Assembly (NCBI GenBank): GCA_963762825.1
Contig: CAVXLZ010000002.1
Coordinates: 62,001 to 126,000, forward strand
DNA: 64,000 nucleotides
Direction of reading: 5' to 3'
Source of the DNA: Miltoncostaea sp963762825
Lineage (GTDB): Bacteria > Actinomycetota > Thermoleophilia > Miltoncostaeales > Miltoncostaeaceae
Below are positions 57,333 to 64,000 of the stretch, piece by piece (within the stretch, counting starts at the first letter, position 1; each line of letters starts with the position of its first letter). The notes under the pieces are model-generated. The model was not told the DNA's origin, searched no databases, and was given only the letters and a program-made list of their open reading frames with translations. The translations under genes were made by a program, and so were the position numbers.

Positions 57333-58955
57333 GTGGCAACGATCTACGTCACCGGCCATCGCAACCCGGACATGGACTCCATCGCCTCGGCGATCGGCTA
57401 CGCCGAGCTGCGTGGACGCCTCGACCCGGCGAACGACTACGTCCCGGTGCGACTCGGTGAGATCAACGCCCAGGCGCGCTGGGCGCTCACGCGCAGCGAG
57501 GCCGCCGAACCAGAACTGCTCGACCACGTGATGCTCCGCGCACAGGACGTGATGAGCCCCGATCACCCGACGGCGAGCCACGACGCCTCGCTGCGGGAGG
57601 TGGGCATCGCCATGGCCAAGGCCGACCTGGACCTGATCCCGATCGTCGACGACGAGGGCATCGTGGTGGGCATCCTCACCGCCCGTGATCTGGCGCGCAG
57701 GTACATCAAGGAGTCGGGCGAGCCGTCGAGCTTCGCCGATCGCCCGGCGTCGGTCGATCTGATCGTCAGCGTTCTCGACGGCGAACTGGTGATCCCGCCC
57801 ACGCGCCGCCTGAACGGCCGGCTGTGGGCCGTCACGGTCGATGTGGACACCATGGGCAACACGATGGGCGAGCACGACATCGTCGTCGTGGGCAACCGCT
57901 CCGATGCCCAGCGACGGGCCGTCGAGCTCGGGGTCGCCCTGATGGTCGCCCCCTACGACTCGACGCCCGACGACGACGTGATCGCGCTCGCCCGCGAGCG
58001 CGGCACGGGCATCGTGCTCTCGCCGCTCGACTCGTACGTGACCGGCCGGCTCGTGTCCCTCTCGGTCCCCGTGCGGGAGGTGATGAGCCCCGACCCGCTC
58101 ACCTGCGAGCCCGACGACCTCCTCAGCGACGTGACCGACCGGATGCGGGAGGTCCACTACAGCGCGGCGATCGTGGTGGACGAGGGCGGCACCCCGCTCG
58201 GCCTGATCACCCGCTCCGAGCTGGTCAACCCGACCCCGCGTCACGTGCTGCTCGTCGACCACGCCGAGCAGGCCCAGAGCGTGACGGGCATCGGCCAGGC
58301 CCACATCGTCGAGATCCTCGACCACCACCACATCGGATCGATCGAGACCCGCTTCCCGGTGGCCGCGACCTTCGACCCCGTCGGCAGCACCGCCACGCTC
58401 GTGGTGGAGCGCTTCCGCTCCCACGGTCGCGAGCCCCAGCGACCGACCGCGATGATGCTGCTCTCGGCGATCCTCTCGGACACCGTCATCCTCAGCTCTC
58501 CCACCACGACCGAGCGCGACCACCACGTCGTCGAGTACCTCGAGGAGCTCCTCGGCCTGAGCGCGCGCGAGTACGGCATCGAGATGTTCGAGGCGTCGTC
58601 GGATGTCGGCGACGTCCCCGCCGCGGACATCATCCGGCGCGACGCGAAGGAGTACGAGGTCCGCCACGGCAAGCGCCTCTGCGTGGCCCAGATCGAGACC
58701 GTCGGGCGCAGCCTGCACAACCGCGGCCATGAGCTGCTGGCGGCGATGGAGAAGGTCCGGTCGCAGATGGACTACGTGGTCTACGCGCTGATGGTCACGG
58801 ACATCGTCGACCACAGCACCGAGCTGCTGGTGGTGGGGGAGACCGCCCCGGTCGAGCGGGCCTTCGGGGTCACGGCCAGCGACAGCATGCTGGACCTGCC
58901 CGGGGTGATGAGCCGCAAGAAGCAGGTGGCCCCCAAGCTCCTCGCCGCCTTCTAG
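57333..58955 (+). CDS. family II manganese-dependent inorganic pyrophosphatase with CBS-DRTGG insert
   Basis: Splits pyrophosphate to phosphate. The 540-residue protein is a CBS-type family II enzyme. DHH domain start TGHRNPDMDSIASAIGYAEL; first CBS (about 68-130, DVMSPDHPTASHDASLREVG); a DRTGG-like domain (about 145-245); second CBS (about 250-310, REVMSPDPLTCEPDDLL); then the rest of the DHH domain with LLVDHAEQAQSV and EILDHHHIGSIET; and a DHHA2 domain. Adenine nucleotides regulate such enzymes through the CBS pair. The GTG at 57333 has AAGGAA upstream. Single gene by context. Confidence 0.94.
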   Translation: MATIYVTGHRNPDMDSIASAIGYAELRGRLDPANDYVPVRLGEINAQARWALTRSEAAEPELLDHVMLRAQDVMSPDHPTASHDASLREVGIAMAKADLDLIPIVDDEGIVVGILTARDLARRYIKESGEPSSFADRPASVDLIVSVLDGELVIPPTRRLNGRLWAVTVDVDTMGNTMGEHDIVVVGNRSDAQRRAVELGVALMVAPYDSTPDDDVIALARERGTGIVLSPLDSYVTGRLVSLSVPVREVMSPDPLTCEPDDLLSDVTDRMREVHYSAAIVVDEGGTPLGLITRSELVNPTPRHVLLVDHAEQAQSVTGIGQAHIVEILDHHHIGSIETRFPVAATFDPVGSTATLVVERFRSHGREPQRPTAMMLLSAILSDTVILSSPTTTERDHHVVEYLEELLGLSAREYGIEMFEASSDVGDVPAADIIRRDAKEYEVRHGKRLCVAQIETVGRSLHNRGHELLAAMEKVRSQMDYVVYALMVTDIVDHSTELLVVGETAPVERAFGVTASDSMLDLPGVMSRKKQVAPKLLAAF

Positions 58956-59016
58956 CGCGCCGGTCCTCACATCGGGCAGACTGGCGGAGCCCGCACGAAC
59001 GTATGAGGGGGATCTG

Positions 59017-59667
59017 ATGGAGCTCGCCGACGCGATTCGAAAGCGCCGCGCCGTGAGGAAGTACACCGACCGTCCCGTCGACGACGAGACCCTCGATCGA
59101 ATGCTCCGCCTCGGCCTCCGGGCCCCGAGCGGCGGCGGACAGCAGGCGTGGGGCTTCATGGTGGTCCGGGACCCGCAGAAGCGACTCGCCGTGGCCGAGC
59201 TGATCATCGCCGGCGGCGCGGAGTACTTCGCGCTGATGCGCCCGAAGAAGGACGCGAGCGACGAGGAGCACGCCGCCTGGGCGCGCGACTACGCCGAGAC
59301 GGTCATGGGCACCTACCGGCAGGTGCCGGTGTTCGTCGTGGGCCTGCTGGTGCCACGCGGATACCCGGACTCGTTCCCCGGCGGGTACGAGGACGATCTC
59401 ATCTCGCTCGCGTTCGCGTTCCAGAACATGATGCTGGTGGCCCGCGAGGCCGGGCTCGGCACCGTCTCGATCACCGCCTTCGTGCGCTGGGAGAAGGACC
59501 GGCTGCGGGAGATCCTCGGCATTCCGCCCGAGGTGGACCCGGCGATCATCACGCCGGTCGGCTTCCCGGAGGCCTTCCCCACCGGCCTCGCCCCGGCCCT
59601 GCAGCGCAACTTCCGCACATGGCGGGCCCTGGTGCACGACGATCAGTACGGCAACACCCGTGAGTAG
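59017..59667 (+). CDS. nitroreductase-family FMN oxidoreductase
   Basis: A 216-residue FMN enzyme. MELADAIRKRRAVRKYTDRP is the typical start with the FMN-phosphate Arg residues. APSGGGQQAWGFMVVRD is the usual APSxxNxQPW region with Gly-Gly-Gln in place of Ser-Asn-Gln. Then AFQNMMLVAREAGLGTVSI and the C-terminal VGFPEAFPTG. Physiological substrate unknown. ATG at 59017 with GAGGGG before it. It overlaps the next gene by 8 bases. Confidence 0.92.
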   Translation: MELADAIRKRRAVRKYTDRPVDDETLDRMLRLGLRAPSGGGQQAWGFMVVRDPQKRLAVAELIIAGGAEYFALMRPKKDASDEEHAAWARDYAETVMGTYRQVPVFVVGLLVPRGYPDSFPGGYEDDLISLAFAFQNMMLVAREAGLGTVSITAFVRWEKDRLREILGIPPEVDPAIITPVGFPEAFPTGLAPALQRNFRTWRALVHDDQYGNTRE

Positions 59668-60037
59668 CGATCGCGCGAAGGCCTACGGTGACGACGAGGT
59701 CCGCGAGCGACTGCGGGAGACGCTGCCGCACTGGTCGCTCGAGGATGGCTCGATCCGGCGCCGGTTCGCGGTCCAGGGCTGGAAGAGCGCCCTGATGGTG
59801 GTGAATGCGGTCGGCCACCTCGCCGAGGCGGCCTGGCACCACCCCGAGGTCGCCGCCTCCTACGGATGGGTCGAGGTGAGGCTCGCGAGCCACGATGCGG
59901 GCGGCATCACCGACCGCGATCTTGCCCTCGCCCTGCGTATAGACGATGTCGTGGGCTGGCGACCGGGGTCCGATGGTGGCCCACTCACCGGCCCCCCCGA
60001 CGACCCGCGCTTCGCCTACGTGCTCGACGACGCGTGA
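59660..60037 (+). CDS. pterin-4-alpha-carbinolamine dehydratase
   Basis: A 125-residue protein of the PCD/DCoH family, which dehydrates 4a-hydroxy-tetrahydrobiopterin. The signature is EAAWHHPEVAASYGWVEV, then LASHDAGGITDRDLALA (the HHPx..W..H..D pattern). N-terminal LPHWSLEDGSIRRRFAV is also typical. GTG at 59660. Possible links are molybdopterin or folate/pterin metabolism; the convergent neighbours are the para-aminobenzoate genes for folate. Confidence 0.92.
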   Translation: MSSDRAKAYGDDEVRERLRETLPHWSLEDGSIRRRFAVQGWKSALMVVNAVGHLAEAAWHHPEVAASYGWVEVRLASHDAGGITDRDLALALRIDDVVGWRPGSDGGPLTGPPDDPRFAYVLDDA

Positions 60038-60653
60038 GCTGAGGCGGACTCTCAGCCTCGACTTGACAGTGAGGCGGTCCGGGCTGCGGACCAGTGCCGA
60101 GGAAACCCCTGAGGAGGGCGTGACCGTGCTCCGTGAGCACCGACTCGGGGTGGAACTGCAGGCCGACGATCGGGTGCTCGCGGTGGCGCAGCGCCATGAT
60201 CTCGCGCTCCTCGCTCCACGCGGTGGCCACGAGCTCCCCCGGGAGGTCCTGCGCCTCCACCACGAGCGAGTGATAGCGGGTCGCCCACAGGGGATTCGGC
60301 AGGCCCGCGAACGGCCCCTCCCCGTCGTGGGCGATGCGCGAGGCCTTGCCGTGCATCGGGCGACGCGCCCGCACGATCTGCCCGCCGAAGGCCTGTCCGA
60401 TGCACTGGTGGCCCAGGCACACGCCGAGAATGGGGACCGAGGGCCCCAGGCGACGCACCAGGGGCACGCACACACCGGCTTCGTTGGGCGTACGCGGGCC
60501 CGGCGAGATGACGATGTGGGAGGGCTCCCGGGCGGCGACCTCATCCACCGTCACGGCGTCGCAGCGGACGACCTGCGTGGGCCAGCCGAGCTCGCGGATG
60601 TAGCGGGCCAGGTTGTGGACGAACGAGTCGTAGTTGTCGATGACGAGGATCAC
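59985..60653 (-). CDS. pabA: aminodeoxychorismate/anthranilate synthase glutamine amidotransferase subunit
   Basis: Supplies ammonia from glutamine to the PabB or TrpE partner. The 222-residue class I amidotransferase has VIDNYDSFVHNLARYI, VISPGPRTPNEAGV, the nucleophile Cys in ILGVCLGHQCIGQAFGG, and the His-Glu in GLQFHPESVLTEHG. About 30 residues at the C-terminus beyond LLRGFLG are basic, low in complexity and overlap the convergent dehydratase gene by 53 bases, which is unusual. GTG at 60653 overlaps the pabB stop (GTGA). Pairing with PabB favours folate over tryptophan. Confidence 0.92.
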   Translation of the reverse strand: MILVIDNYDSFVHNLARYIRELGWPTQVVRCDAVTVDEVAAREPSHIVISPGPRTPNEAGVCVPLVRRLGPSVPILGVCLGHQCIGQAFGGQIVRARRPMHGKASRIAHDGEGPFAGLPNPLWATRYHSLVVEAQDLPGELVATAWSEEREIMALRHREHPIVGLQFHPESVLTEHGHALLRGFLGTGPQPGPPHCQVEAESPPQLTRRRARRRSAGRRGGR

Positions 60654-62077
60654 GGCGCAAGCGCCCGGCAGAGGGCGAGGGCCTTTGCGAGCGACTCCTC
60701 GTACTCGTCCGCCGGCCGCGAGTCGGCCACGACGCCTCCGCCCGCCTGGAACGTGATGCGGCGGCCCTGGATGGCGTACGTGCGGATGACGACGCTGGTG
60801 TCGAGGGCCCCGTCGAAGCCGAGGTAGCCGATCGCCCCGCAGTAGGGGCCGCGCCGGCTGGCCTCGAGCTCGGCGATGATCTCCATGGCGCGGATCTTGG
60901 GAGCGCCCGTGATGGAGCCGCCGGGAAAGCAGGCGGTCAGCAGGTCGACCGCGCCGAGGCCCGGGCGCAACCGACCGGTGACGGTCGAGACCAGGTGCAT
61001 CACGGTGGCGAAGCGCTCCACGGCGCAGAGCTCGGACACCTCGACGCTGCTGTCCCGGCACACGCGTGAGAGGTCGTTGCGGAGCAGATCGACGATCATC
61101 ACATTCTCCGCCCGATCCTTCTCGCTGGCCGCGAGTTCGGCCGCCAGCGCCTCGTCGGCGCCCGGCGTTGAGCCGCGTGGGCGCGTCCCCTTGATCGGAC
61201 GGGTCTCCACGCGATCGCCCGCGAGCGCCAGGAACCGCTCGGGCGAGGATGACGCCAGGACGACGTCGTCGAACCTCAGGTAGGCGGAGAAGGGCGCCGG
61301 GTTGCCCTCCTGCAGGCGGCGGTACAGGTCGAGGGGCGTGACCCCGACCGGAAGCTCGGCCTCGAAACGCTGGGAGATGTTGGCCTGGAAGATGTCGCCG
61401 GCCAGGATGTAGTCGATCACCCGGCGCACGGCGCCCTCGTAGGCCGCGCGCGAGGACTGGGACACGATTCGCGCCGGCTTGGCCGGGACGGCGGGCGGGC
61501 CGAGCGGCGCGACCTCCGCGAAGCGCCGCACCGCATGCTCCAGCCGCTCCGTCGCCCGTCCCCGCCGGGCGTCGGGATCCACCTCGGGGTGCCCGCTCGA
61601 CACGATGAACACCCGCCGCTCGCGGTGGTCCACCGCCACCACGACGTCGCAGAACAAGAGGTGGGCGTCGGCGAGATCACGCGGGTCGGGGGGCGGCTCC
61701 GGGACGTCCTCCAGGTGCCGGGCGAGCCCGTATCCCAGGTAGCCGACCGCCCCTCCCTGGAAGGGCGGCAGCGCGGGCCCTGCGAGCGAGGGGTGGCGGG
61801 CGAGCTCGGCCGCCAGCACGGTGAAGGGGTCGCCCGGCACCGGTGCCCCGTCCACCTGCACCTCGCCTGCGCGGCAGGTGAGGGCGCGAAAGGGGTCGAA
61901 ACCGATGAACGAGTACCGCCCGCGCGGGTCGTCGCCCGAGCTGTGGAGGAGGGCCGCACACGGATCGCCCGCGACCACGGCGAAGAGGTTGACCGGGTCG
62001 GCGTAGGGGATCTCGCGGACCATCGCAGCGGTCGCGAGGGAGGGCGCAGGTCCGGAGGCCGCGGGGGTTCGGGGCAT
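60650..62077 (-). CDS. pabB: aminodeoxychorismate synthase component I
   Basis: Makes 4-amino-4-deoxychorismate from chorismate and ammonia, on the way to para-aminobenzoate and folate. The 475-residue product has FQGGAVGYLGYGLARHLE, GDIFQANISQRFEAEL, SSSPERFLALAGDRVETRPIKGTRPRG, RAENVMIVDLLRNDLSRVC, VTGRLRPGLGAVDLLTACFPGGS and AGGGVVADSRPADEYEE. The PIKGT motif is shared with PabB rather than TrpE. I chose the ATG at 62077 because a good promoter with leaderless spacing lies just before it; a GTG at 62110 is also in frame. Confidence 0.94.
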   Translation of the reverse strand: MPRTPAASGPAPSLATAAMVREIPYADPVNLFAVVAGDPCAALLHSSGDDPRGRYSFIGFDPFRALTCRAGEVQVDGAPVPGDPFTVLAAELARHPSLAGPALPPFQGGAVGYLGYGLARHLEDVPEPPPDPRDLADAHLLFCDVVVAVDHRERRVFIVSSGHPEVDPDARRGRATERLEHAVRRFAEVAPLGPPAVPAKPARIVSQSSRAAYEGAVRRVIDYILAGDIFQANISQRFEAELPVGVTPLDLYRRLQEGNPAPFSAYLRFDDVVLASSSPERFLALAGDRVETRPIKGTRPRGSTPGADEALAAELAASEKDRAENVMIVDLLRNDLSRVCRDSSVEVSELCAVERFATVMHLVSTVTGRLRPGLGAVDLLTACFPGGSITGAPKIRAMEIIAELEASRRGPYCGAIGYLGFDGALDTSVVIRTYAIQGRRITFQAGGGVVADSRPADEYEESLAKALALCRALAP

Positions 62078-62083
62078 CCGGGC

Positions 62084-62112
62084 ATTGTCCGCCTCGCGCG
62101 TGAGCCGCACAA
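62084..62112 (-). promoter_or_regulatory. leaderless promoter of pabB
   Basis: On the minus strand TTGTGC (62112-62107), a 17-base spacer, then GACAAT (62089-62084), ending six bases before the ATG at 62077. This fits a primary sigma promoter with transcription starting at the start codon. Between here and the divergent kelch gene at 62298 I see no other feature. Confidence 0.55.
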
Positions 62113-62297
62113 CGTCGCCGGCGGCGAGATCCTGTGGAACGGGCTCGCGACTGCCGATGTCAATGGTGGATGTCGACCCGTGGACACAACCTGGATCCGT
62201 TGCGCCTCGAGGCGCGGTACGCGCGGATCGCTCGTCTCAGATGCGATTCGGGCCATCCCGGGGGATCAGCCTGCGGGTGCTCCCCGGATCGCTTCTG

Positions 62298-64000
62298 ATG
62301 CGGCGCCCGCACCCTCCGCATCCACGACCCGCCGGCCGATTCAGCCTCCGCCGGTGGCGGGGCCTCGCGCTCTGCGGATGTGCGGCTGCAATGGCGGGCG
62401 CCATCGCGCTCGCCCCCATCGTGGTGGGCGCCCGCCCCGTGGACGACAGCGCGTCGTTCCTGAACCAGGTCGAGGGCGGCGGGTTCGACCACAACCTGGC
62501 CCACATCTCCGCGACGCCGGCCGCCCAGCAGCGCGCCCTGGCCCGCGAGGAGCGCTGTGACGACGACGCCTGGCGCGCGGCGAACGCCGAGTCCTGCCCG
62601 GCCGAATCGCCGGCGCCGAGCGAGGCGCGCAGCGCGAGCGTGGCCGGCGGGCAGGCAGGCCCTCTCGGATCGACCCAGCCCGACGGCCTCTGGGGGCCGC
62701 TGCTCAGCATCCCCTCCACCGCGATCCACGCGATCGTGCTGCCCACCGGCAAGATCCTGTACCTCTCTCAGCCCAAGTGGCCCACCGAGGATGAGGCCGT
62801 CGATGGCGGCAACGCCCACGTATGGGATCCGGCCACCAACACCAGTGTCTCCGTGCCGCCGCCCGACGTCCCCTACCCGAGCGGGCCCGATCGGCCGGCG
62901 AACCTCTGGTGCGGGGGCCAGGTGAGCCTGGCCGACGGCCGGGTGCTCGTGGTCGGGGGCAACCTCGCGTACCCGATGAACGGGGGAATCGGCGCCGGCA
63001 ACGGCTTCAAGGGCGGGAAGTGGGTCATGACCTTCGATCCGTGGACCGAGACGTGGACCCGATACGCCGACATGCCCCACGGCCGCTGGTACCCCACGCT
63101 CACGGAGCTGTCCGATGGACGGGTGCTGATCGTGGGCGGATGGGACGAGACCGGTGGGCTGCAGGGCCCCGGCGGGCCGGGCGACGTCCCCACCATGGTG
63201 AACGACCAGGACATCGAGGTCTTCGATCCGGCCACGCCGGCGGGCGGCCAGGCGACGACCGTCGTCAGCCAGCTGCCTCCCAACGGGGCGGGTCAGCCGA
63301 CTCCGTATCCCGACCACCAGGGCATCGGCCTCTACCCGCACATGTTCCTCCTCCCCGACACGACCGTCGCCGGAGCGGGTGGCGACAAGGTGCTGGTGTC
63401 GGGGCCCCACCGATACGACTCGGCGATCATCGACACGTCCACCTGGGTGTGGACCGACGTTCTCGACCGCAGCGTGCCCGACACCGGACAGCCCCGGATC
63501 TCGAGCGATCGCGCATGGGGCACGGCCTGGCTCGAGCCCTCCGGGCCCGCCGGCGGGACCAAGGTCGTCCTCCTCGGCGGATCCGACTCGGGCGCGGCCG
63601 GCCCCGGCCCCGGGACCTCCCCTCCCCCGCTCGCCACCGCGGAGGTCCTCGACCTCAACGACCCCGACGGCGGCTGGCAGCTCGACGCCGGCCTCTCGCT
63701 CAACAACGGGCGCGCCCACTTCAACACGGTGCTGCTGCCGGACGGCTCGATCTTCTCGAACGGAGGCGGCTACGGGCGCAAGAGCGATTCGCTCTACATG
63801 GACCCGATCTACCGGGCCGAGCTCTACACCCCGGGCGGGGGCTGGCGGGAGGTCGGCGACGAGGCGGATGCCCGCACGTACCACTCCACGTCGGTGCTGC
63901 TGCCCGACGGACGGGTCGCCACCGCCGGCGACGACCGCGACATCGCACCGGAGCACATCTCCGTGAACGGCCGCACCGCCCAGCTCTGGAGCCCGCCCTA
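62298..64000 (+). CDS. exported galactose-oxidase-like kelch protein, 5' part
   Basis: Runs off the right end after 567 residues. Signal sequence: basic N-region (MRRPHPPHPRPAGRFSLRRW), hydrophobic core LALCGCAAAMAGAIALAPIVVG, and an exported start GARPVDDS. The rest is a kelch beta-propeller: repeated blades RVLVVGGNLA, RVLIVGGWDETGG, KVLVSGPHRYD, KVVLLGGSDSG, SIFSNGGGYG and RVATAGDDRDI. The pattern PNLW-CGG, RWYPTLTELSDGRVLIVGGW and ARTYHSTSVLLPDGRV is that of glyoxal/galactose oxidase-like copper radical oxidases. The Cys-Tyr cofactor cannot be confirmed from this part. ATG at 62298 chosen for the signal sequence. Confidence 0.85.
   Translation, partial: MRRPHPPHPRPAGRFSLRRWRGLALCGCAAAMAGAIALAPIVVGARPVDDSASFLNQVEGGGFDHNLAHISATPAAQQRALAREERCDDDAWRAANAESCPAESPAPSEARSASVAGGQAGPLGSTQPDGLWGPLLSIPSTAIHAIVLPTGKILYLSQPKWPTEDEAVDGGNAHVWDPATNTSVSVPPPDVPYPSGPDRPANLWCGGQVSLADGRVLVVGGNLAYPMNGGIGAGNGFKGGKWVMTFDPWTETWTRYADMPHGRWYPTLTELSDGRVLIVGGWDETGGLQGPGGPGDVPTMVNDQDIEVFDPATPAGGQATTVVSQLPPNGAGQPTPYPDHQGIGLYPHMFLLPDTTVAGAGGDKVLVSGPHRYDSAIIDTSTWVWTDVLDRSVPDTGQPRISSDRAWGTAWLEPSGPAGGTKVVLLGGSDSGAAGPGPGTSPPPLATAEVLDLNDPDGGWQLDAGLSLNNGRAHFNTVLLPDGSIFSNGGGYGRKSDSLYMDPIYRAELYTPGGGWREVGDEADARTYHSTSVLLPDGRVATAGDDRDIAPEHISVNGRTAQLWSPP

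Noticed and set aside
1..64000. CRISPR arrays, insertion sequences, prophage, rRNA and tRNA
   Set aside because: No spaced direct repeats, transposase or integrase motifs, phage proteins or tRNA/rRNA signatures were seen. The only tandem repeat is the coding 15-base array at 49717.

Overview
The window is about 70% GC. It has many GTG starts, translationally coupled genes with 1-4 base overlaps, leaderless TANNNT promoters just before start codons, and an OpcA-type glucose-6-phosphate dehydrogenase partner. Together these point to an actinobacterium. The class Thermoleophilia is my guess from gene style; I ran no search. Coding density is very high: no gap without a gene exceeds about 225 bases. 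I saw no tRNA, rRNA, CRISPR array, insertion sequence or phage gene.

Layout. (1) 1-2249, plus: zwf (3' end, apparently frameshifted)-opcA-pgl, the oxidative pentose phosphate branch, then a winged-helix regulator. (2) 10696-2984, minus: acetate kinase, phosphoketolase and two P-type ATPases as one overlapping chain. A flavin oxidoreductase is divergent from it. (3) 11971-14984: a Pro/Ala-rich exported protein with a sigma-28-like promoter, divergent from a diguanylate cyclase. (4) 20793-14981, minus: nadE, S8 protease, YciI-like protein, AcuC-like deacetylase, ABC ATPase. (5) 20883-25253, plus: zinc ribbon protein, two exported beta-rich proteins, a two-component system, terminator.

(6) 40922-25373, minus: the most striking region, a 15-gene run of tightly packed or overlapping genes. 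It holds an IclR regulator, a zinc alcohol dehydrogenase, a HisB-like protein, an SDR, a HisD-like protein, a taurine/nitrate-type ABC importer (binding protein frameshifted), an alpha-hydroxy-acid oxidase, hutH, hutU, a peptide-deformylase-like protein, hutF, hutI and a phosphotriesterase-family hydrolase. The HisB- and HisD-like proteins lack several residues that define the biosynthetic enzymes. The whole looks like uptake and breakdown of an imidazole compound that feeds into histidine/urocanate degradation. The HutG deformylase expected with HutF is absent, and a deformylase fold sits in its place.

(7) 42963-41146, minus: amtB-glnB, closed off from region 6 by two strong hairpins. (8) 43149-53414: a phosphotransferase-fold kinase, pyruvate kinase, a subtilisin-inhibitor-like lipoprotein, a HAD phosphatase, a CHASE-PAS-GGDEF-HD-GYP sensor with a repeat-bearing partner, an AIM24-like protein, a C26 amidotransferase, a J-domain protein, a 45-residue membrane protein and an HNH nuclease. 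(9) 53388-57248: a GGDEF-EAL protein divergent from a tandem HD-GYP protein. With regions 3 and 8 this makes four cyclic-di-GMP proteins. (10) 57333-62077: CBS-type pyrophosphatase, nitroreductase, pterin carbinolamine dehydratase, and pabA/pabB on the other strand. (11) 62298-end: start of an exported galactose-oxidase-like kelch protein, cut by the window edge.
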